Below are positions 1-8,200 of a stretch of DNA of 21,180 nucleotides, one piece after another; within the stretch, counting starts at the first letter, position 1; the number at the start of each line of letters is the position of its first letter. The stretch comes from Chrysophaeum taylorii (lineage: Eukaryota; Sar; Pelagophyceae; Pelagomonadales; Pelagomonadaceae). The stretch covers positions 1-21,180 of the forward strand of contig JAQMWT010000150.1 of the NCBI GenBank assembly GCA_029834535.1. The letters are read 5' to 3'. The translations under genes were made by a program, and so were the position numbers. Under the pieces are notes generated by a model. It saw only the letters and a program-made list of their open reading frames with translations. It had not been told where the DNA came from and did no database searches.

Positions 1-99
1 AACAGGAGAGATCGGGGCAGAGCATCACGAGGTGAGAGTAACAAACACGAAGCCCGGAGGAAGGAAGGAGCTTCCATTACAGCGGGTGAAAATATCGCT

Positions 100-668
100 G
101 CAGGTTATCAAGACGAATGTGTTGTTTGCAGATTGGCGTGGTTACGATATTAGCGGTGCTGTAAAAGCGAATCAATATAGCAGGTGCGCCGTGTAACCGT
201 AAGAACGGACTTTGGTGACGGTTGGTGCACTATTATCGCGTACATTGGTACCGGTCGACGAGGGAGATCAAAAGTCATCCAGGACGAGAAAGCAAGAAAC
301 TCGCCAATAGCAACGTAAAACTGGCTGGTACAACAAGAAGAACAGCAATAGTGCGCGAGCAGGAGCATTGGTGATGTAGAGCCAACAAGGAAAACAAGAA
401 ACAGCGTGAGTGGCAGTCATCAGGGTCGTCAGCCCAGCTGGAGTCAGATAACCACAGAGACAGAAGGGTGAGAGATGCGACCAAGAACAAGGAGCAAGAT
501 CGAAGAACCACCGAGGTAACAGGGTGAGGATAAAGCGCCAGTGGGGTTTACCAGGATTGTGGGGAAACACTGTTGGGTGGACTACAGTGTATCGGGAGCA
601 GGCGACGAAGGAAACAAGACACAACGGAGAATACGACGAAAGGGATGGCGCCATGAAGGTGGTCACAG
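100..668 (-). pseudogene. Copia RNase H and connection domain remnant
   Basis: Read on the minus strand, this part continues the copia pol beyond the SINE-like copy at 679-1022. A stretch near 560-530 reads FPHNPGKPHW, like the copia connection motif that ends in NPGKxHW before the RNase H domain. At about 445-415 the reading SSWADDPDDC matches the SDADWAGDPDD signature at the start of the copia RNase H domain. Near 190-150 the reading TRRTCYIDSLL resembles the TKHIDIRYHF motif at its end. These pieces fall in different frames, so the domain is frameshifted and inactive. The assignment rests on motif order and spacing rather than on one open frame. Confidence 0.65.
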
Positions 669-678
669 AGAACCAGGA

Positions 679-1022
679 TCGCCGACCGCGGGTTGCGATG
701 GAGGACGGTGCCTCCAGATCAGGCGAGGGCATCCGCCCTCCAGCGTAGGTTGGCACCAGCGCCTCTCACAGGCAGGCCAGTTAGCAACAGGAACGTTCTG
801 CAGTGGGACAGGGTAGCCGGGGCGCAGACGGGTTATGCGACGAGTTGGTTGTCAGACACATCGCGCTCTCCTCGTCGCATGGCGACAAGCTTGATGATCA
901 CTCTCCGCCGACCCACCTTTCGGCGCCCCTCGTCTACAGGCCCGTGATTCCGGACTACCTCCTGTCGGTCCGGCCTGGCTCCCATGCTCGGGAGAGGTCT
1001 GAAGTTAGTTAGTTAGTTAGTT
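679..1022 (+). mobile_element. SINE-like retroposon, copy A (longest copy, TTAG tail)
   Basis: A noncoding element of about 344 bp, with its head on the left and its 3' end on the right. It ends in five TTAG units (about 1003-1022). It is flanked by a 10-bp direct repeat, AGAACCAGGA, at 669-678 and 1023-1032, read as the target-site duplication. Its body matches copy B (1688-1942, opposite strand) along all of B, and its 3' two thirds match copy D (15603-15784). It lies inside the copia remnant, between the reverse transcriptase and RNase H parts. I could not identify the origin of the head: GGTTGGCACC near 750 is only a poor match to a tRNA-type B box. Open frames across it are incidental. 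Confidence 0.75.
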
Positions 1023-1032
1023 AGAACCAGGA

Positions 1033-1687
1033 GCAGGACAATCAGCCGCAGAAAGAGGAAGAACTTTGGGAGCGGGAGTCAAGTCTGGTTGTGCGCGATC
1101 ACGCGTAATGCGGAGACCAACGGAAGTGGGAAGGCTTTGAAAAACGCAAAAAGGAAGCTTGGTAATGGCCAATGCAAGAGGGGGGGTGCGCCACAAGAAG
1201 ATCATCAACGACGAGAACAAGGCGCTGAACGACAGTAGACTTAAGCATGAGTGTGTAGCTGCAAGTGTCACCAGATCCGCGGACGAAGCCACAGTCATTG
1301 ACGAGAAAGCGTGCCAAATAAAGCCACCAATTACGACAAGCTTGTTTGCAACCACACAAAGCGACAGACGTGTAAATGATTTTGAAACCATCGGTGGGTT
1401 GGCGAGGAGCATAACCTTCGGTGTGAGACATAGGTATGTCTTCGTCAATGGGAGCTTGGATAAAAGCGGAGCTGACATCCAACTTGTGCAAATCCAGTCA
1501 TGAACAGCGACAAAGGTTTAGAAAGAAACGGATCGTGACGATGTTAGCAACCGGCGAGTAGGTGACGTGATAATCAATGCCGAACCTGGGTGTAACCGCG
1601 GACAACGAGGCGAGCCGTACGATTTGAAGCGGCCAGAGTCATACTTTGTGCGGAGGATCCACTTGAGGGTACAAAGTTGCCAGAAAA
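1033..1687 (-). pseudogene. Copia reverse transcriptase, central and C-terminal part
   Basis: The minus-strand frame from 1491 to 1099 (130 codons) carries the RVT_2 motifs in order: KLDVSSAFIQAPIDED (catalytic block containing the first Asp), then CGCKQACRNWWLYLARFL in place of the usual YGLKQAPR-W-x-x-x-L block, then LVLVVDDLLVA in place of YVDDLL. The Tyr-to-Val change in the YVDD box and the Cys changes in the GLKQAPR block indicate decay. Just upstream (about 1620-1560) a different frame reads ARLVVRGYTQV, the standard ARLVxRGxxQ block. Downstream, the reading GLRITRDRAQPDL at about 1120-1075 corresponds to the LGxxIxRD segment after the catalytic core. A SINE-like insertion at 1688 separates it from its N-terminal part. 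Confidence 0.8.
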
Positions 1688-1942
1688 CTGGAACCAACGA
1701 CCTTCCGAGCATGGGAGCCAGGCCGGACCGACAGGAGCCAGTCCGGAATCACGGGCCTGTAGACGAGGGGCGCCGAAAGGTGGGTCGGCGGAGAGTGATC
1801 ATCAAGCTTGTCGCCATGCGACGAGGAGACCGCGATGTGACTGACAACCAACTCGTCGATAACCTTCCGTCTGCGCCCCCCGGCCATACCCCGTCCCACT
1901 GCGAACGTTCCGGCTGCCAACCGGCCCGCCCGAGAGGCGAAT
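1688..1942 (-). mobile_element. SINE-like retroposon, copy B
   Basis: A 255-bp element exactly bounded by a perfect 13-bp direct repeat, AGTTGCCAGAAAA, at 1675-1687 and 1943-1955. It is oriented opposite to copy A. The core (about 1703-1850) is almost identical to copy D, with three differences seen by eye over about 145 bp. Relative to copy A it lacks the first 70 to 90 bp at the 5' end, as expected for incomplete reverse transcription. Its 3' end reads CGTTGGTTCCAG instead of TTAG repeats, so the tail has mutated or used another junction. It sits inside the copia reverse transcriptase N-terminal region. Confidence 0.8.
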
Positions 1943-2240
1943 AGTTGCCAGAAAAAGTCGAAGGAAGGCGAACAACATCCCAGCAACCAAGCTGACCAAG
2001 GGAGCGATACTCTTTGGCGATGGCTTGCAACCAGCCAGGACGCTCAGGATTGGTCTGAGCTATAGCTTCACGTAAATGGGTGGAAGTAACGGTAGTTTCG
2101 TCAATGTATGAATACTGAGAGGTTTCTTCGGAAGCAGAGTAATAAACATGTGCATGGGAATCAACAAGGGTGTTAGCTAAACAAAGGGGAAGGAAGACAT
2201 AATGAACTAACAAACGAAAGCTAACATAAGAGACATACAA
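1943..2240 (-). pseudogene. Copia reverse transcriptase N-terminal flank
   Basis: The minus-strand frame contains ERPGWLQAIAKEYRSL followed by GCWDVV. This matches the conserved segment preceding the copia RT domain, where a W-x-x-A-x-x-x-E-x-x-S/A-L stretch is followed by N-x-TW-x-L/V. It directly precedes the rest of the RT once the SINE-like copy at 1688-1942 is set aside. The upstream half (about 2240-2100) has no recognisable motif and may belong to the variable integrase-RT linker. Confidence 0.7.
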
Positions 2241-2408
2241 GGAGTTTCAGGAGGAAACAGAAGCGACAGAGGAAACAGAATCGACATTGTGACAGGATGA
2301 AACAGAATCGACATTGCGCTGTTGACAAACGCCAGTATGAAAGTTTGTTGGTTGTTGTAATGCGCTTTGGTCGACTTTGCGCGGTCGGCTCCGTTTGGCT
2401 CGACTTTG

Positions 2409-2453
2409 TTTTGCATGCTTTTTGTTTTGCATGCTTTTTGTTTTGCATGCTTG
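2409..2453. repeat. 16-bp tandem repeat, nearly three copies
   Basis: The unit TTTTGCATGCTTTTTG is present in two exact consecutive copies (2409-2424 and 2425-2440) plus a partial third. It lies in a T-rich stretch on the plus strand; the TGCATGC core is palindromic. Confidence 0.9.
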
Positions 2454-2485
2454 TTATTTTGTCGGCTCTGGTTGGCTCGACTTTG

Positions 2486-2537
2486 TTTTGCACTTTCTGT
2501 TGTTTTCTCTCTTTTGCACTTTCTGTTGTTTTCTCTC
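2486..2537. repeat. 26-bp tandem duplication
   Basis: Two exact adjacent copies of a 26-bp unit starting TTTTGCACTTTCTGTTG, at 2486-2511 and 2512-2537. The first half of the unit resembles the neighbouring 16-bp repeat, so the two arrays may share an origin. Confidence 0.9.
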
Positions 2538-3342
2538 TTTGGTGCGTCGGAGTTCATGAGCTCGTAGAATGGTCGGTTCACGTGATGGGGTGATCAGTCC
2601 CAGTGAAACCGGCGCATTCTCATCAAACACAGGGGGCAAGGGGGCAACATCGGAAGAACAGCGGAAGAACAGGTGACAATCGGGCAACAGCAGGAACAGG
2701 TGACAATGGGGCAACAGTAGACGAGAGCTGGGAAGCGTGATTCGAGTCAGAACAACGTTGAAGTTCCTTCGGTGGTTGACATTGCAGGAAATCTGATAAT
2801 CGAAACTGTCAGCAAAATCGAGGTCTGAAGAACAATAGCGACAAAAGTGCCTGGGATGACGTGCGTTAGACGATTGTGGCCACTGAGAATCGCAGCGGGG
2901 CAAAGATAGCGGAAACACAGGCTGGTACATATGATGGCGGTGTACCAGACGTCTGATGAGAACGTTGCCTTTGGGCAGATATGTTGTATGGTGACCAGGT
3001 TATGACGATGGTCGGAGTCGACAGAAGCAAAAACAGGCGTAAACAGGGTTGATGCGAACGTTGGGTGTTTGGGTGTTGTGGCGCGAGCAAGTTGCCATGG
3101 GCACGACCGCGTCCTGTACGCGAAGATGGAAGACTTCGGACGCGCCAGCGGTGTAAGGAACGAACACGGGTAGACCAGGCTGCTGTATGCCAGCCTGCTG
3201 TGACAGATAAGAAAGTGGCCCGTTTTCGCATTCGCAAGAACGAAGTTGCCATATGGGCCAACGTTGGAGGAGCAAGCGGCGAGCTTCGTTCGTCATACTC
3301 GAATAGACTGCGGTAGAAGTTGGCGACAGTGGCAAAACAGTT

Positions 3343-3408
3343 GTGGCACGTAAGAACGTTGCAGATAGCGTCGCAGTGGCACGTAAGAACATTGCAGATA
3401 GCGTCGCG
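3343..3408. repeat. 33-bp tandem duplication
   Basis: Two adjacent 33-bp units starting GTGGCACGTAAGAAC, at 3343-3375 and 3376-3408, differing at two positions. The unit length is a multiple of three, so the duplication keeps any reading frame. Confidence 0.9.
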
Positions 3409-3677
3409 GGTGCTGAGCACGGAATTCACTGCGATAGCAAAACCGGATTTTAAAGGTCAGAAAAACGGCGAAAAGGCGAGAGTGCGCGAAGGAGAACCAC
3501 AAATCACACAGCAAAGAAGCGTCTGTCCAGGATCCCGAAGATGAGCGATCCAACCACATAGGAAGCACGAAAACTTCGCACGCGAAAAATTGACAGGCAC
3601 AGCTTAGTTGTGGCGGGTGAAATGCGCGATGGAACGTGAGTCGCTGGTTTTACCAAAACCGACAAGCACAACGAGGA

Positions 3678-3893
3678 GTGGATCAACGAATAGCAGAAAA
3701 TGTATAACGGGGAGTGGATCAACGAATAGCAGAAAATGCACAACGGGGAGTGGAGCAACGACAAGGGGGGAATACAGAACGAGGGGCTGAGCAACGAATA
3801 GCGGAAAATACAGAACGAGGAGAGGAGCAACGACGAGGGGAAAATACAGCACGAGGGGCTGAGCAACGAATAGCGGAAAATACAGAACGAGGC
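3678..3893. repeat. 36-bp minisatellite, six contiguous copies
   Basis: Six head-to-tail units of exactly 36 bp with the common core GAGCAACGAATAGCGGAAAA, followed by a TACAGAACGAGG-like half. Units 3 and 5 share a GACAAGGGG or GACGAGGGG variant while units 1, 2, 4 and 6 carry GAATAGC. The alternation of units 3-6 suggests expansion by a 72-bp dimer. A degenerate partial unit precedes at 3661-3677. There are no spacers, so this is not a CRISPR array. Confidence 0.92.
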
Positions 3894-4229
3894 GCCTGTG
3901 CAATGGGAGCTAAAAACAAAAACGAGGGGCTTCCGTGGGATGGGGTTGTTGATGTGCTTGCATCCGACATTCGGCGGTACACACGCTGACTTGGAATTAT
4001 CTTGATTGGCAGAAAGGTGCAAAGATGTGTAATAGGTGGTGGTATTAAGAAAAGCGGCGGAGTGGAACTAGAATCAGTCAAGGTTGGAGTAGGCATAGGA
4101 GCAGAAAAGGTAGTGTTACTGGTGTTGGTGTTGGTGGGTGGGTGTTGTTGGGTGTTGTTGGAGTCATTGGGAGTGTTGCGCTGTTGAGAAGAACGGCGAT
4201 GGTGGGTAGGGCGTTGTCATGGAATAGCT

Positions 4230-5010
4230 AGGAACTTTGAAACTGGCGGCAGTCCCCCTTAAAGTGATCCTTGCAGCCGCCAAAAGGACATCGGGTAGTG
4301 CGTCGGAATCGAGTAGAGCCAGGTTGTTGGGAAAGGGGAGCGTCTAGGGTAGGTGAGTTGGAAGAGTCTGAAGTCGTGGCTGACGACGCGGCGGATAGCG
4401 CGGCGGAAGTGGTTGTGCATGCCATCGAAATTGACTGTTGTTGAACTTCTCAAGGGTACAACCACATTCATCGGTACGAAACGCGAGACGATAAAACAAA
4501 GCCAGTAAGGCTTGAAGCACGATGCACGCAGTCAAATGCGAAGACCCACTCGAGGGTGCGTCGGATCAGGTACAATGCCGAGCAACTTGTATACTCCGGT
4601 GATAGGTACAATGCCGAGCAACTTGAACGCCGGTGATAGGTACAATGCCGAGCAACTTGTATACTCCGATGATGAACTTGTTGAGGAAGTTCGCTACGCG
4701 ATCCCCACGGCCCATGTAGACATCGGTAATGCGCTTGTAAAGTCGCGTGAAGTTCGTGTCGCTGTTTTCATGGATATCAACGTTGTTGCTTGACGCGAAA
4801 TTCGCCATCAGAGCAGCGAGATGCTGAGATGCTATTCCAAGGATCGTTGGTCAAGATAATGTGATCGCCGGTAGAGATGATCATGTTCGCGAGACGACGT
4901 GGCCAGTGGTGGAAAGGATGTCGCGCACCGCTGAAGGCATCAAGTTTGTGCGAAAGCTTGCTAGCTTGAATGTCGATCGAGGACATGATAGACGACAACG
5001 AACCGAACAC
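4230..5010 (-). pseudogene. Copia gag-like remnant
   Basis: Three minus-strand frames in sequence look like a broken gag. The first (5010-4777) begins with LSSIMSSIDIQASKLSHKL and contains FHHWPRRLANMIISTG, like the Y/F-x-x-W-x-x-x-[LM] block near the start of copia gag. The second (4808-4566) contains HENSDTNFTRLYKRI and a following helical segment. The third (4425-4228) ends with CPFGGCKDHFKGDC, a Cys-Cys-His-Cys cluster spaced C-x4-C-x2-H-x4-C rather than the canonical CCHC knuckle. The position at the 5' end of the element supports gag. Without a search this remains a tentative call. Confidence 0.4.
4569..4674. repeat. Short tandem repeat of about 36 bp, three copies
   Basis: Three consecutive copies starting GGTACAATGCCGAGCAACTT at 4569, 4605 and 4639. 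The middle copy is two bases shorter (34 bp) because GTATACT is replaced by GAACG. It lies within the gag-like region and would shift its reading frame. Confidence 0.88.
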
Positions 5011-5206
5011 GTAGCAATGAACTGAAGCCGATAAGGAGTCGCCATGAAGTCAAGCACACGTTCGATCGAAACGAACGAGCACCTCTACCATGTGACAACT
5101 GGAATGGGGCGTTACTCTAGCGATAAGGGAATGACGTAGGGATACTAGATACGTGGTGCAGGGGTAAGTGTCATAGCTTCCTCACATAGCGCGTTACTAT
5201 GTCTGA
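5011..5206. other. Short intergenic stretch upstream of the large gene
   Basis: About 200 bp between the gag-like remnant and the large gene. It should contain the promoter and 5' leader of the gene at 5207, unless transcription starts farther upstream within the copia remnant. I see no clear TATA box or other core element. A short upstream frame, ATG at 5199 followed by TCT GAA TGA, overlaps the chosen start codon. Confidence 0.35.
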
Positions 5207-8200
5207 ATGATACTCAACCTCCAGGTGATCCAGCAGCGGCCGGGGTTTGAGGTCGCGTGCGCCTGCTTCGACGAGGGGCTCGGGTTTACGTGCGATGTTT
5301 TTGGCAGGCTGCAGGTGTGGGACTGGGCCTCCGGAAAAGAACTCGGATCGTCCGAGTCGAAGAAGGTTGGGGCGAAAGCGCTGATTCCCGCGAAGAAATG
5401 TGGGGTGTTCGCCGTGTTTTGTTCCCAGGTGCACGCGTACTTGTGGCGGGACGGGAGGATTATTCGCGTCGCCGTGCTGGAGGCGCGCATCGGGTGCGCG
5501 TGTCGGAGCGATAGCGAATTGGTGATCGCGGCGGAGGACAAAATACAATCGTACAGTCTCCGGTGGGCAGGCGACACGCTCCGGCTCCCGAAGCGGCTGC
5601 AAATCGTGTTTTCCAAGGCCGTCGACGTGCGAGGCCTCGTCGTCCAGAAGTCGACGCTGTTCGCGGTGGCCGACGGAGGTCTGTTCGCGTGGCGCGAAGA
5701 GTCCGGAGCGGCGGTCGATTGCAAGGCTCCGCGCGAGGCGCTTCCCGTCGTCGGGGAAATCGCGCGCGGCGAGGGGTTCGTCGCCGCGCGGGTCCCCCAC
5801 CGCACCCGTCTCTGGCGGCTCGCGGATCGACGTCTGTTCGAGGTGGAGCTCGCGGGCGCGATGGCCTTCCAGGGCCCGTGGCTTCACGTGCTCGACGAGA
5901 GAGAATTCTCGTTGTGGACATGTACGCTCGAGCCCGAGCCACGCGCGGTGGCGTCCTGGCGCCTTCCGCATTGTTTCGCGGTTTTTGCATTCGAGCCGGT
6001 GCCCCGGGACTTTTGGCTGGTCCTGTTCGGGAAGGAGCGGCTCGATGTAGCGGCGGTGCTGTACGACGAGTCGCCGCGAGTCGTGGGACGCGGCAATTTT
6101 ATCGTCGCCGACGGCCCCGCGCTGGCAGGGCCCTCCGGGGTGTCGATTTTGCAAAATCGCGGCGAAAAGAGAATAATCGAGGAGCGCAGCGCGAAAGCGG
6201 TCGCCCTCGGCCAAGCGACCCTCGCGGTCGCCCGCGAGGACGGCGTCGTCGTCGTTTACGACCGCGCGACCCTCGAGCCGCTGAGGCATATTTACGACGA
6301 CGACGACGACGAATTGTGCTGCGCGACGGCAGTCAGCAGCGATGGCGCGTGGCGCGGTCTCGCCGACGGCCGCGTTCTCGGGCCTCGGAGGTTGCCGCCG
6401 CACGCGGCAAAGATCGTAGTCGCGTCGCCGCGCGTCGTCGTGAGCGCCGACGGCGATCTCCGCATCTGGGGGGACGACGAGCTCGAGCGGATGATCGACG
6501 TCGGCCGCGTGACATGCGCCAAGTTGCTCGAAAAACAACAACAACTCGCGCTCGGCACCGCCGATTTTCGCCTCGAGATTTGGAGTCTTCCCGAGTGCCT
6601 GCGGATGCACGCTCGCCACGAAAGAGTCGATTCTATCGCCGCCGCGCCGCTCTTGACCTCGGGCCCGGACGGTGTCGTGCGCTGGCTCCTGCGCCGGAGA
6701 AGCTTGGTTCCCGCCGAGCGGTTCGTCCTCGCGACGCCGCCTCGGGCTGTCACTTTTTTCGAAAACCAGGTCCTCGCTCTCTTGGATGGCGCCGTCGTCG
6801 AGCTCGGCGCGACGGGCCTCTCGGACCGGGACGACGACTACTTTTGCGCGTTCGCCAGGACTACGGAGAGGGACGCGGCGGCGTGGACGGCGTCCCCGAC
6901 CGAGGACCGATGGCCCGAAACGCGCGCTGTTTTGGTCGGCGGTCGCGAGATCTCGGGGCTTTCGGGGGAGAGGGCCGCGACGACGGCCCCGCCGCCGAAA
7001 AAGAGAGAGCGGACCACTCTTTTCAAGCAGCCGCTCGCGATAGGGACGACCTCCTTCGGAGATGCTCGGGATCCGCGTGCGGTGCAACTTGCCAAGGCGC
7101 CGCGAGTTGCGCCACCTCCAAACAACGACGACGACGTCGTCAAGACGGCGAGCCGCAAGGCGCCGGCGCTCCCTGGAACAAATGCGTTCCGGCTCCTCGC
7201 CGCCAGCGAGCCGCCCTCTTGGCCGCCGCTCGACGAGGAGGATTCATCCGCCGCGGAAGAGGCGCCCTTCGTCTGGCAGCTGCAAGTGCAGCTGCCGTCG
7301 GTGCAGTCCGAGAGCCTCGCCCTGTCTGAAGAAGAAGAAGAAGAAGACGAAGAAGAGCGGATTGTCCCACCCGAAAGCCTCCGGCGCTTTCACGCCGACC
7401 TGCGAACGCTCGAGCTCGCCCCGAGCGTCGGATTGTGCGCGATGCCCAAGACGACGACCGAAAGGGTCCAGCAGCAGATCACGACGAGCAGGGCCTTCGG
7501 TTCCGCGCGAGTCGTGGCGGTGCCTTCTTTTTACTGGAGGAACGGCGAGGCTCGGCTCTTGGAGACCTACGGGCTCCGGGGCGCTCGACGCTGGCGCGTC
7601 AAAAAGGTCGTCGTCGAGGAAAAGGATCTCCTCGAGGAGGAGCTCGCGGCGCTCAAGGACGAAGAACGACGCGGGAAGCGAGTCAAGCCGCCGCCGCTCC
7701 GGGGGATCAGGGGCTTTGGGTTTGGCACTTGCCGCGAACTTCCGCCCGACGAAAACGACGAAAACATCGTTGTCGCGCGGAAACGCCGCGAGCGCATCCG
7801 AGAGCTCGAGTCGAGCCTCGTCGCGGCGTGGCACGACGAGGTGCTCCTCCCGGAGAAGGATAAGGAGAAGGAGAAAAAAATGGAGGAGCTCCCGTCCGCG
7901 AACGAGGAGGAATGTGAAAAAAAACCTCGCGAGCTCGCCTTCCAAAAGCTGCTGGGCTCCTCGCAGAATCGCGGTGGTCTCCTGGCGTTCGCGCGACTCG
8001 CGACGTGGGCTCCATGCGTCTACGCACGCGAGCGACTCGGAGTCCGAAGAATTGAGCTCTGCGCGCTCTGGCGCGCTTGCCACAAGAACACGCACGGCGG
8101 AAACCGCGGCTCGGGATCCGACTTCGAGGCTTTCGCGACCGCGCTCGAGGACCTGATATCAGAGCGCGACCTCGGGCCCCGCGCCTCGCTTCGGTTGCTG

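Larger units (their letters stand above)
2241..4229 (-). other. Degraded middle of the copia remnant
   Basis: By position this stretch should encode copia protease and integrase on the minus strand, but I could not find a convincing D-S/T-G-A protease box, an HHCC zinc region or a D,D-35-E integrase core in any minus-strand frame. It holds short open frames that change often, and several tandem repeats listed separately. The open frames of 100-190 codons here lack motifs and are rich in Ser, Leu, Phe and Pro, as expected from repeats read by chance. No independent gene is supported. Confidence 0.4.
100..5010 (-). mobile_element. Decayed Ty1/copia LTR retrotransposon (internal region)
   Basis: Minus-strand fragments occur in the order expected for a copia element read from 5010 down to about 100: gag-like pieces (4230-5010), a poorly preserved middle (2241-4230) where protease and integrase should lie, reverse transcriptase (2240-1033) and RNase H (668-100). 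The RT-before-RNase H order and motifs such as LDVSSAFIQAP and a VVDD version of the YVDD box are copia hallmarks. The coding sequence is broken by many frameshifts, two SINE-like insertions and several minisatellites, so the copy is dead. I looked for similar sequence between 1-150 and 5010-5206 that could be paired LTRs and saw none; a primer-binding site was not recognised either. The outer boundaries are therefore approximate. Confidence 0.75.

Noticed and set aside
3678..3893. 36-bp periodic repeats as a CRISPR array
   Set aside because: The units are contiguous with no unique spacers and the context is eukaryotic, so this is a minisatellite.
5171..7087. Long antisense open frame of 638 codons over the start of the large gene
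   Set aside because: GC-rich sequence has few stop codons in every frame. The predicted product is an Arg/Pro/Ala-rich shadow without domain motifs, while the plus-strand frame has recognisable structure over 2081 codons.
5563..8156. Long plus-strand frames of 588 and 364 codons in another register
   Set aside because: Both are Arg- and Ser-rich shadows of the main frame, with no motifs and no sign of a programmed frameshift.
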